A stretch of 5,146 nucleotides of DNA from Clostridiales bacterium UBA8960 (lineage in GTDB: Bacteria; Bacillota; Clostridia; Peptostreptococcales; Acidaminobacteraceae). Under the pieces are notes generated by a model. That model made no database searches. It was not told the origin of the DNA and was given only the letters and a program-made list of their open reading frames with translations. Both the position numbers and the translations under genes were made by a program. Where the stretch lies: positions 1-5,146 of the forward strand of contig DMYC01000130.1 in the NCBI GenBank assembly GCA_003482695.1. Reading direction: 5' to 3'. This document shows positions 1-5,146 of the stretch, piece after piece (the first letter of the stretch is position 1; the number at the start of each line of letters is the position of its first letter).

Positions 1-2210
1 TTTTCGTTTGAAACAAGCAAATTCATATCTGTTAATAAATCAAGGCAAAGCCTTGCTTTCGTGTAACTAAATTGACCTTTAAGTGACAATGTCTCTAAAT
101 CACACGCGTTTTTTGTTTGCAAGTTTTTATAAAAATGTGCTAAGTCGTTTCTATCTGGGAGATGACTCGTTAGTTCCATTTCACTCGTCAGGTTGTCATA
201 AACATAGGCGTAACTTTCCTCGATTTCAATCGGCATAAATACAACATCCCAATATCCCACCCTACGTTCGTCAGGATTTATTTTTCCAAAATGCAATGTG
301 TAGTTAACGAAATTGTTTCCGAAAACCATGTCTTTGAAACGCAAAAGACCAGATAGAGCATAGATCAAAACGGGACGGTCTGGCACCGAAAATATTATAT
401 CAAATGAATGGATTCTTGTAAATTTCGGATTAACGCCTAAATGGTGCATTGTGCGAATAAAATCATCACGTGCAAGGTGTATTCGGTTATTGATCTCATG
501 GCTTACAGGCATTCTTTCCTTTACAATATCCCTAATCATAAACTGAATCGTTTCAACACCCATGAAATTGTTTTTTTCAAGCGTCATCAACAAATGAATT
601 TGATCGGATTTTCTAATATATTGCGCCATATTCGATTGATTGAAAGCCAAAGCATCATAGACTCGATTTCCATCATTCACGATCAACTTAAGGTGATTCT
701 GAAGTTTGCCAAGGATCTTGTAATCTTCAACGACTAAATTGTTGAAAACGAACTGTGGTTTTGGATTACCCATACCAAAGGGCTTTAACCTTTCAATATT
801 TTCAATCAATTGGTGTGTCACCATATTGGGAACAAGTATGCCATCCACGCGCTCTTTTGAGATGAGCATGAATCGTCTAATACTTTCTTGGCTATATTGC
901 TCAAGCCCTTTTTTGAGTTTCGGTATATTCTCAACTTTAAGACTTAGTCCTGCTGCTTGATCATGTCCTCCAAACTTTTCAAAGAGGTCTTTAAAATGGT
1001 ACAACACTTCGTAAATGCTGATGCCTTCGATACTTCTCGCCGATCCCTTTGCGATGCCGTCATCCATATTCAGTATGACGGAAGGCCTACTGTATTTGTC
1101 AGACAATTTAGAAGCAACGATGCCAATAATACCAGTATGCCAATTTTCACCGACCACAAGAAGGATTTTTTCTTTATTGAGGTCCACATTTTCTCTAATA
1201 TAGCGTTCCGCGGATTCCATGATTTCACGTTCTTGCGCCTGTCGTTCCGTATTAAGCTGGCTTAACTTCTTGGCAATGCTTAGGGCATTGAAGTAATCTT
1301 TTTCTATCAACATTTCAACGGCAATACTCGGATTGCCAATCCGGCCAGATGCATTGATTCTAGGTGCAATAATAAACCCGATATGTCCTGCATTGACTTC
1401 TTTGCCTACAAGACCGGCTTCACTAATCAGCGCTTGTATGCCTGGATTTTTGGTAACCATCATACGGCGAAGACCAATGCTCGTGATGATTCGATTTTCG
1501 TCCCTAAGTGGAACAATATCTGCAATTGTTCCAAGTGCCGCAATATCGATGACTTCTTCGTAAAAATCAAAAAAATCGCCTTTCGCGAGCGCCTGAACCA
1601 GTTTAAAGGCCACGCCACAACCAGCCAAAGCTTTAAAAGGGTAATCGCCTCTCTTCGGGTTGACGACAGCAATCGCTTCTGGCAGTTCTCCCTGAAACTC
1701 ATGATGGTCCGTGATAATGAGGTCAATGCCAATTTTTTTTGCGTATTTGGCTTGATCTAAAGCAGTGATGCCACAGTCTACGGTGATGATTAAGTCTCCA
1801 CCTGATGCTTTTATTTGGTCAAGCCCAGCTTCACTGATGCCATATCCTTCATCTTGACGATCAGGTATGTAAAACCTCGAATCCATTCCACGAGACTCAA
1901 AATATTTCATTAAAATTGAAATACTCGTTATGCCGTCAACATCGTAATCACCATATAGCCAGATGCGCTCTTTGCCCAAGATCGCACGTTCGATGCGTTC
2001 CACTGCCTTATCCATATCTAACAATAAAAGAGGATCTCTGAGATCCTCAATTTTGGGATTTAAAAATTCATTTACTTCCTTTTCAGACTTAAGCCCGCGA
2101 TCCAACAACAACTTAGTAATCAGAGCATCTTGATTAAAGATTTTACTATAATGCTCAACCTCGTGCTGCATATCAGAGTTAAAAGTCCAAATTGCATTTT
2201 GAAATATCAT
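1..2210 (-). CDS. recJ: Single-stranded-DNA-specific 5'-3' exonuclease RecJ (3' end beyond window)
   Basis: RecJ degrades single-stranded DNA 5' to 3' in the cytoplasm and acts in RecF-pathway recombination, mismatch repair and base excision repair. The frame stays open for 736 codons from the ATG at 2210 and runs off the window; Bacillota RecJ is usually about 750-800 residues, so little is missing. The DHH phosphoesterase motifs are all visible: GDYDVDG (residues 87-93), TVDCG (143-147), DHH (168-170), LAGCGVAFK (195-203) and the motif around D222 and D231 (ALGTIADIVPL, 225-235). PRINASGR (283-290) follows. The DHHA1 half shows GENWHTGIIG (354-363), KGSARS (388-393) and GGHDQAAG (414-421). 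PFGMGNPKPQF (477-487) marks the OB-fold region. Residues from about 570 onward match the extra C-terminal domain of Bacillota RecJ. The expected Asp/His metal ligands appear intact, so an active enzyme is expected. The start overlaps the upstream lapA-like stop (ATGA), with only a weak GGTGAG (2214-2219) three bases before it, which suggests translational coupling. Confidence 0.96.
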   Translation of the reverse strand, partial: MIFQNAIWTFNSDMQHEVEHYSKIFNQDALITKLLLDRGLKSEKEVNEFLNPKIEDLRDPLLLLDMDKAVERIERAILGKERIWLYGDYDVDGITSISILMKYFESRGMDSRFYIPDRQDEGYGISEAGLDQIKASGGDLIITVDCGITALDQAKYAKKIGIDLIITDHHEFQGELPEAIAVVNPKRGDYPFKALAGCGVAFKLVQALAKGDFFDFYEEVIDIAALGTIADIVPLRDENRIITSIGLRRMMVTKNPGIQALISEAGLVGKEVNAGHIGFIIAPRINASGRIGNPSIAVEMLIEKDYFNALSIAKKLSQLNTERQAQEREIMESAERYIRENVDLNKEKILLVVGENWHTGIIGIVASKLSDKYSRPSVILNMDDGIAKGSARSIEGISIYEVLYHFKDLFEKFGGHDQAAGLSLKVENIPKLKKGLEQYSQESIRRFMLISKERVDGILVPNMVTHQLIENIERLKPFGMGNPKPQFVFNNLVVEDYKILGKLQNHLKLIVNDGNRVYDALAFNQSNMAQYIRKSDQIHLLMTLEKNNFMGVETIQFMIRDIVKERMPVSHEINNRIHLARDDFIRTMHHLGVNPKFTRIHSFDIIFSVPDRPVLIYALSGLLRFKDMVFGNNFVNYTLHFGKINPDERRVGYWDVVFMPIEIEESYAYVYDNLTSEMELTSHLPDRNDLAHFYKNLQTKNACDLETLSLKGQFSYTKARLCLDLLTDMNLLVSNE

Positions 2211-2560
2211 TCACTCACCGTTTCAATTTTTGTATTTTGATAATTTTCAATGATGATTCGTTGATTGGAAATCGTTTCATCCTTCGCAGCAACTTGCTTC
2301 TCAAAGTCGACAACTTTCTTTTCGAGTTCAACAATTTTTTTCTGTAGCTCCTTCACATGCATCGAATGTTTGATTTTTTTCACCGAATCAAGCAAAATAA
2401 CCACAATTGCACCCACTAAGGCAGCAACGATGATAACAAGTGCCAAAGACACCTCGATGTCTACAAAAAATAGGCTGACGGTGACAACGGATGCATTAAA
2501 TATCGCAAACAAGGTAACGATAATCGCAAAAACAAGTACTAAAACAATGTTCGTTTGCAT
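2207..2560 (-). CDS. LapA-domain (DUF1049-like) small membrane protein with C-terminal coiled coil
   Basis: This is a 117-residue protein. Two hydrophobic helices (about residues 5-21 and 37-57) are separated by a short loop containing FNASVVTVSLFF (21-32). That is the LapA/DUF1049 pattern: helix, Asn-x-x-x-Val strand-like loop, helix rich in Ala/Gly/Leu. From about 61 to 106 the chain is highly charged with heptad-like spacing (KELQKKIVELEKKVVDFEKQ, 70-89), so a coiled coil on the cytoplasmic side is likely. In Gram-negative bacteria LapA (YciS) takes part in regulating lipopolysaccharide assembly through LpxC turnover; in Bacillota relatives the function is not established, so no lipid role is claimed. 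The ATG at 2560 is chosen because AGGAGG (2567-2572) lies six bases upstream. It appears to have its own promoter after the secF terminator, and its TGA overlaps the recJ ATG, making a two-gene unit with recJ. The family call is by pattern recognition. Confidence 0.85.
   Translation of the reverse strand: MQTNIVLVLVFAIIVTLFAIFNASVVTVSLFFVDIEVSLALVIIVAALVGAIVVILLDSVKKIKHSMHVKELQKKIVELEKKVVDFEKQVAAKDETISNQRIIIENYQNTKIETVSE
2208..2219 (-). promoter_or_regulatory. Coupled start of recJ: ATGA stop/start overlap with weak ribosome binding site
   Basis: Read on the minus strand, the lapA-like stop TGA (2209-2207) and the recJ ATG (2210-2208) share bases as ATGA. The only Shine-Dalgarno-like sequence is GGTGAG at 2214-2219, three bases from the ATG, which is shorter than the usual 5-9. 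Ribosomes finishing the upstream gene probably reinitiate here. The overlap is seen directly; coupling is inferred. Confidence 0.7.
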
Positions 2561-2566
2561 GGTATA

Positions 2567-2572
2567 CCTCCT
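2567..2572 (-). promoter_or_regulatory. Strong Shine-Dalgarno site of the lapA-like gene
   Basis: AGGAGG on the minus strand lies six bases before the ATG at 2560. It overlaps the 8-base palindrome GGTATACC (2561-2568). It fixes the start of the lapA-like gene and marks the beginning of translation on the lapA-like/recJ transcript. Confidence 0.85.
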
Positions 2573-2601
2573 GTTTATGATTACAGTAACTTACAAATAT
2601 T

Positions 2602-2630
2602 ATTATAGTCTATTAATCGTATCGTGTCGA
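2602..2630 (-). promoter_or_regulatory. Predicted sigma-A promoter of the lapA-like/recJ unit
   Basis: On the minus strand a -35 box TCGACA (2625-2630; one mismatch to TTGACA) is followed after exactly 17 bases by a perfect -10 box TATAAT (2602-2607). Transcription would start near 2595, giving a leader of roughly 35 bases before the ATG at 2560. The site lies downstream of the hairpin that probably ends secDF, which supports separate transcription of the lapA-like gene and recJ. Matches are seen directly; activity is inferred. Confidence 0.75.
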
Positions 2631-2654
2631 ATGATTATTTGCTATGTATTAGGG

Positions 2655-2701
2655 GAAGATAAAGCTCAGGTTGCACTTGGCAACCTGAGCTACAACTTTT
2701 T
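2655..2701 (-). terminator. Probable intrinsic terminator after secF
   Basis: A perfect 12-bp inverted repeat (AGCTCAGGTTGC at 2663-2674, GCAACCTGAGCT at 2680-2691) flanks a 5-base loop, beginning 18 bases after the secF stop codon. On the minus strand it is preceded by an A-rich run (complement of 2696-2701) and followed by TTATCTT, a T-rich but interrupted tail. It is best read as the rho-independent terminator of the secD-secF unit, perhaps leaky because the tail is imperfect. On the plus strand a T-run (2697-2701) is set five bases off the stem, so weak bidirectional action is possible, but no plus-strand gene needs it. Confidence 0.78.
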
Positions 2702-2709
2702 CTGAATGT

Positions 2710-3600
2710 TTATTTTCCAGCGTATGAATGTCTTTTGCCAAGATAGTTTCTGACAAGTGCCCAAACAGGACTTGCAATAAATACTGAAGAATACGTTCCT
2801 ACAGTAATACCGATCAACAATGGCAATGCAAATGCTTTAATGGATGAAACGCCGAAGAAATAAAGCGCTGCTATGACGACAAGCGTTGTCATAGAAGTGT
2901 TGATTGTTCTAGTCAATGTTTGATTAACAGAGATGTTGATGATTTCAAAATGCGGTTTGCCTTTCTCGCGCTTCACATTTTCTCTAACTCTGTCAAACAC
3001 GACGATTGTATCGTTTATCGAATAACCGACAATCGTCAATATCGCTGCAATAAATGATGAGTTTATCGTAATGCCGAAAATTGCATAAATCGACAAGAGG
3101 AACAAGACGTCGTGAATCAAAGAAATAATCGCAGACACACCAAATACCGTTTCAAATCTAATGGAGATGTATAACAGCATCACCACAGACGCAATCAGAA
3201 TGGATATGATGGCTCTATTTCTAATTTCCTTACCCATAGATGGGCCATATTGATCCGTGCCTTTAAGTGCGCTATCTTCGAGATTATATGCCTTTTTTAA
3301 AGTCTCAAACACATCGCTTCTCATGTCGTTATCCAGTGACGCTTGCGTTTTGATGATCACCTCTGTTCGATCTGCACCTGAATGAACGATATCAGGGTTT
3401 AAATCAAACTCGGCAATGGCTTCCGAAACTTCATTTACAGTGACTTCCTTGCCTAAATCAATTTGCATCATCGTGCCACCAGTGAAGTCGATGCCTAGAT
3501 TTAAACCGCTAAATAACATCATCACGATGCCCACTGTAATGACTGCACCTGAAAATATGAACCAAAGTTTGTAGTTTTTCATTACATCAAAAGTTTTCAT
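2710..3600 (-). CDS. secF: Protein translocase subunit SecF
   Basis: SecF is the partner of SecD in the RND-family accessory complex that binds SecYEG and uses the ion motive force to help pull and release secreted proteins on the outer face of the membrane. The 296-residue length is normal for a stand-alone SecF. A first membrane helix (about 13-31) leads into the signature LGIDFTGGT (35-43), followed by a short extracytoplasmic domain (to about 125). Five further helices form the C-terminal bundle, with YISIRFE (144-150), H163-D164, GYSINDTIVVFDRVREN (192-208; D197 and D203 lie in the conserved helix-4 motif), a Thr/Ser-rich segment (228-239) and GTYSSVFIASPV (268-279). The start lies six bases after the secD stop; GGGGGTAGGA just upstream serves as the ribosome binding site. 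The hairpin at 2663-2691 probably ends the transcript. Confidence 0.97.
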   Translation of the reverse strand: MKTFDVMKNYKLWFIFSGAVITVGIVMMLFSGLNLGIDFTGGTMMQIDLGKEVTVNEVSEAIAEFDLNPDIVHSGADRTEVIIKTQASLDNDMRSDVFETLKKAYNLEDSALKGTDQYGPSMGKEIRNRAIISILIASVVMLLYISIRFETVFGVSAIISLIHDVLFLLSIYAIFGITINSSFIAAILTIVGYSINDTIVVFDRVRENVKREKGKPHFEIINISVNQTLTRTINTSMTTLVVIAALYFFGVSSIKAFALPLLIGITVGTYSSVFIASPVWALVRNYLGKRHSYAGK

Positions 3601-3614
3601 TCCGTCCTACCCCC
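3601..3614 (-). promoter_or_regulatory. secD stop/secF ribosome binding site overlap
   Basis: The minus-strand sequence GGGGGTAGGACGGA immediately precedes the secF ATG. The secD stop TAG (3609-3607) lies inside it, so the purine-rich binding site of secF is formed over the end of secD. This arrangement favours coupled, roughly stoichiometric synthesis of the two subunits, an inference from spacing. Confidence 0.65.
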
Positions 3615-4902
3615 TAGATCCGTATAGTTTTTTGCGGTCTGAAAAGCCTAATGACAACTTAAGCATTGACTTAGTCACGAGTACCGCAGTAAACATACTT
3701 GAAATAATACCAATCATAAGAGTGACAGCAAAACCTTTAATCGGTCCTTCACCAAATGCAAAAAGAATGATGGCGGCGATAAATGTCGTTACATTGGAGT
3801 CGATGATCGTGCTCATCGCCCTGTGGAAACCACTATCAATCGATGCTCTTAAAGATTTTCCAGTATGGATTTCCTCTTTTAATCTTTCAAAAATAATGAC
3901 ATTTGCATCAACTGCCATACCTAACGAAATGACAATACCCGCGATACCAGGAAGTGTCAACGTTGCATTTAACCCAATCATCACGTAAAGAACGATGCAT
4001 GCGTAGAGCGTTAATGCCACCGATGCGATTGCACCAGGAATCTTATAGAAAATAATCATATAAATCATGACAAAAATGATGCCGATAAACGCCGCTTTTA
4101 CAGCCGAATTAAACGAATCAAGGCCAAGTGTCGGTCCGATAACCGAAGTTAAAACCTCTTCGAGTTGTACGGGTAATGCACCGCCTCTAATAAGCATCGC
4201 CAAGTTGTTGGCAGAATCATAAGTGAAATTGCCTTGAATAATCGCAGCGCCATCAGAAATGACGATTCTAGTATACGGTGCAGAAATAATTTCACCATCG
4301 AGAATGATTGCAATTTGACCACTTCCAGTAGGACTGGATACGGCTTTTTTCGTGCCTTCAAAGAAAAGTTTTGTACCTGCTTCATCAAACTTAAGAGAAA
4401 CAACCGGTTGGTTGTACTCGTTTTGAGAGACAAATGCATCTGCTATATTCATGCCCGTCAATATGGACTCATACTCAATCGTAGATGAATCTAAACCTTC
4501 CACAGCCGGCACACTTCCTGTTACAAGTCCAAACTCGAGAACAGCCGTCTTACCGATAACGTCGATTGCATCTTGTGCATTTGCGACACCTGGAAGTTCG
4601 ATTCTAAGTCTTTTATCACCTTGTAAAGTGATGATTGGTTCTGTTAAACCAAGTTCATTGATACGTCTACCAATGATTTGTCTCGTCTGTTCCATTGTTC
4701 TCGCTAACTCATCGCCAGACTCATTTGTTTTTGCTTCGTACACGACTGCGACACCACCTTTGATGTCGAGACCCAATTTCAATTGGTCTTTAACAGGTGT
4801 GATACTCGTATTGCCAACAGTCAAACCATTAACTGCTATAAAAGCTACACCAGCAATGAGTGCGACGATCAGGAAAAACAAAACGGTGTTTTTTCCTTTC
4901 AT
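3607..4902 (-). CDS. secD: Protein translocase subunit SecD
   Basis: SecD pairs with SecF to form the membrane complex that assists SecA/SecYEG export using the proton or sodium gradient. At 431 residues it is the compact form found in many Bacillota, much shorter than the roughly 615-residue E. coli protein because the extracytoplasmic P1 region is reduced. An N-terminal helix (about 6-24) is followed by LGLDIKGG (43-50), RIELPGV (100-106) and GKTAVLEF (117-124). IRGGALPV (238-245) and IGPTLGLDS (255-263) lead into the membrane bundle, which carries TLPGIAGIVISLGM (316-329) and AVDANVIIFERLKEE (330-344). D332 corresponds to the conserved transmembrane Asp tied to ion coupling. The start is fixed by AGGAGG (4911-4916) eight bases upstream. 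It lies 12 bases after a carbonic-anhydrase-like gene and six bases before secF. Confidence 0.97.
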   Translation of the reverse strand: MKGKNTVLFFLIVALIAGVAFIAVNGLTVGNTSITPVKDQLKLGLDIKGGVAVVYEAKTNESGDELARTMEQTRQIIGRRINELGLTEPIITLQGDKRLRIELPGVANAQDAIDVIGKTAVLEFGLVTGSVPAVEGLDSSTIEYESILTGMNIADAFVSQNEYNQPVVSLKFDEAGTKLFFEGTKKAVSSPTGSGQIAIILDGEIISAPYTRIVISDGAAIIQGNFTYDSANNLAMLIRGGALPVQLEEVLTSVIGPTLGLDSFNSAVKAAFIGIIFVMIYMIIFYKIPGAIASVALTLYACIVLYVMIGLNATLTLPGIAGIVISLGMAVDANVIIFERLKEEIHTGKSLRASIDSGFHRAMSTIIDSNVTTFIAAIILFAFGEGPIKGFAVTLMIGIISSMFTAVLVTKSMLKLSLGFSDRKKLYGSRG

Positions 4903-4910
4903 TTTGAATG

Positions 4911-4917
4911 CCTCCTA
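4911..4917 (-). promoter_or_regulatory. secD Shine-Dalgarno site containing the upstream stop codon
   Basis: On the minus strand TAGGAGG spans 4917-4911. TAG (4917-4915) ends the carbonic-anhydrase-like gene, and AGGAGG (4916-4911) is the secD ribosome binding site, eight bases before the ATG. The shared bases leave no room for a separate terminator or promoter between the two genes, so they are probably cotranscribed. A secD promoter inside the upstream coding region cannot be excluded. Confidence 0.8.
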
Positions 4918-5146
4918 TTTTGATTTGTAATGCTGTGATAATTCCACGTAGCCTCTTGCAGAACGCTTAATGCTATCAATTTCATCTTCGGATAGTGTGC
5001 GGACGACCTTTGCAGGTGAACCAATGACCAAAGATTTTGATGGAATCCTCTTTCTTGGTGGTACGAGCGAGCCTGCACCGATAATGACATCCGATTCAAT
5101 ATGCGCGCCATCAAGTATGATTGATCCCATACCGATAAGGACGTTG
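4915..5146 (-). CDS. Gamma-carbonic-anhydrase-family hexapeptide-repeat protein (5' part beyond window)
   Basis: The last 76 codons of a gene entering from beyond 5146 are visible. They read as the final turns of a left-handed beta-helix with hexapeptide spacing (LIGMGSIILDGAHIESDVII from the third visible residue, then GAGSLV). Then come the loop SLVIGSPAKVVRTL and a C-terminal helix with IDSIKRSARGYVELSQHYK. The IGMGS...DGA...IGAGSLV...GSPAKVVR series is the hallmark of the YrdA/PaaY-like gamma-class carbonic anhydrase family, trimeric enzymes or relatives that bind a metal between subunits through three His residues. Those ligands would lie upstream of the visible part, so catalytic activity cannot be judged. 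The Met at 5130 is internal (the IGMG motif), not the start. Linkage to secD is by position; no functional link to secretion is known to me. Confidence 0.88.
   Translation of the reverse strand, partial: NVLIGMGSIILDGAHIESDVIIGAGSLVPPRKRIPSKSLVIGSPAKVVRTLSEDEIDSIKRSARGYVELSQHYKSK

Noticed and set aside
441..1760. Several plus-strand open frames (441-737, 739-960, 957-1265, 1383-1760) antisense to recJ
   Set aside because: The minus-strand frame here is continuous and carries every RecJ motif; the plus-strand frames have no recognisable protein features and are its shadows.
1932..1952. Val in place of the more familiar Ala in RecJ motif I (GDYDVDG instead of GDYDADG)
   Set aside because: The metal-binding Asp residues are kept and Val at this position is, to my knowledge, a tolerated variant in RecJ relatives; not evidence of altered function.
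2561..2568. Palindrome GGTATACC directly before the lapA-like start codon as a possible operator
   Set aside because: Eight bases of symmetry is short, occurs easily by chance, and half of it is the Shine-Dalgarno sequence.
2265..2705. A 146-codon plus-strand open frame crossing the lapA-like gene and the intergenic gap
   Set aside because: It begins with TTG, is antisense to a clear membrane protein, and runs through the promoter and hairpin; its Ser/Thr-rich translation is a typical shadow of a coiled-coil gene.
3632..4930. Plus-strand open frames 3632-3988, 4234-4488 and 4451-4930, and the minus-strand frame 4149-4439, over secD
   Set aside because: They overlap the well-supported SecD frame and resemble no family; shadows.
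4899..5114. A 71-codon minus-strand frame overlapping the carbonic-anhydrase-like gene
   Set aside because: It is a shifted frame of that gene; the alternative frame (ending at 4915) has the hexapeptide repeats and the family C-terminal helix.
4915..5130. Taking the ATG at 5130 as the true start of a 71-residue protein
   Set aside because: The frame stays open upstream to the window edge as N-V-L-I-G, continuing the beta-helix repeat; the Met is the internal one of IGMG.
1..5146. Defence system, mobile element, CRISPR array, tRNA or riboswitch
   Set aside because: All but about 150 bases is accounted for by housekeeping genes, and that gap holds only a hairpin, a promoter and a ribosome binding site; I saw no repeats, transposase motifs or structured RNA beyond the hairpin.

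Overview
The window looks like ordinary chromosomal housekeeping DNA from a low-GC, AT-rich bacterium, most likely a member of the Bacillota. All five protein genes lie on the minus strand, so transcription runs from high to low coordinates. The family set, the strong AGGAGG ribosome binding sites, a consensus-like sigma-A promoter and the long Bacillota-type C-terminus of RecJ all fit this group. SecD and SecF are separate genes, unlike the fused SecDF of Bacillus, which points towards a Clostridia-like or related lineage. That placement is inference.

Layout in transcription order: (1) 5146-4915, the 3' end of a gamma-carbonic-anhydrase-family hexapeptide-repeat protein, entering from outside the window. 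(2) 4902-3607, secD, whose Shine-Dalgarno sequence contains the stop codon of the previous gene. (3) 3600-2710, secF, six bases after secD. (4) 2709-2561, an intergenic gap with a 12-bp perfect hairpin (probable terminator of the secDF unit), followed by a good sigma-A-type promoter and a strong ribosome binding site. (5) 2560-2207, a small LapA-domain (DUF1049-like) membrane protein with a cytoplasmic coiled coil. (6) 2210-1, recJ, whose ATG overlaps the lapA-like stop by 4 bases (ATGA) and whose 3' end lies beyond position 1.

There appear to be two transcription units. The first is carbonic-anhydrase-like/secD/secF; SecD and SecF together form the RND-type accessory of the SecYEG translocon that uses the proton or sodium motive force to help pull proteins across the membrane. 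The second is lapA-like/recJ, in which a membrane protein of unknown role is translationally coupled to the 5'-3' single-strand exonuclease of DNA repair. Coding sequence fills nearly everything; the only non-coding stretch over 20 bases is 2561-2709.

I found no mobile element, CRISPR array, RNA gene or clearly novel system. The observations worth a second look are modest: the lapA-like/recJ coupling, the role of the LapA-like protein, the RecJ C-terminal region, and the tight stop/ribosome-binding-site overlaps.
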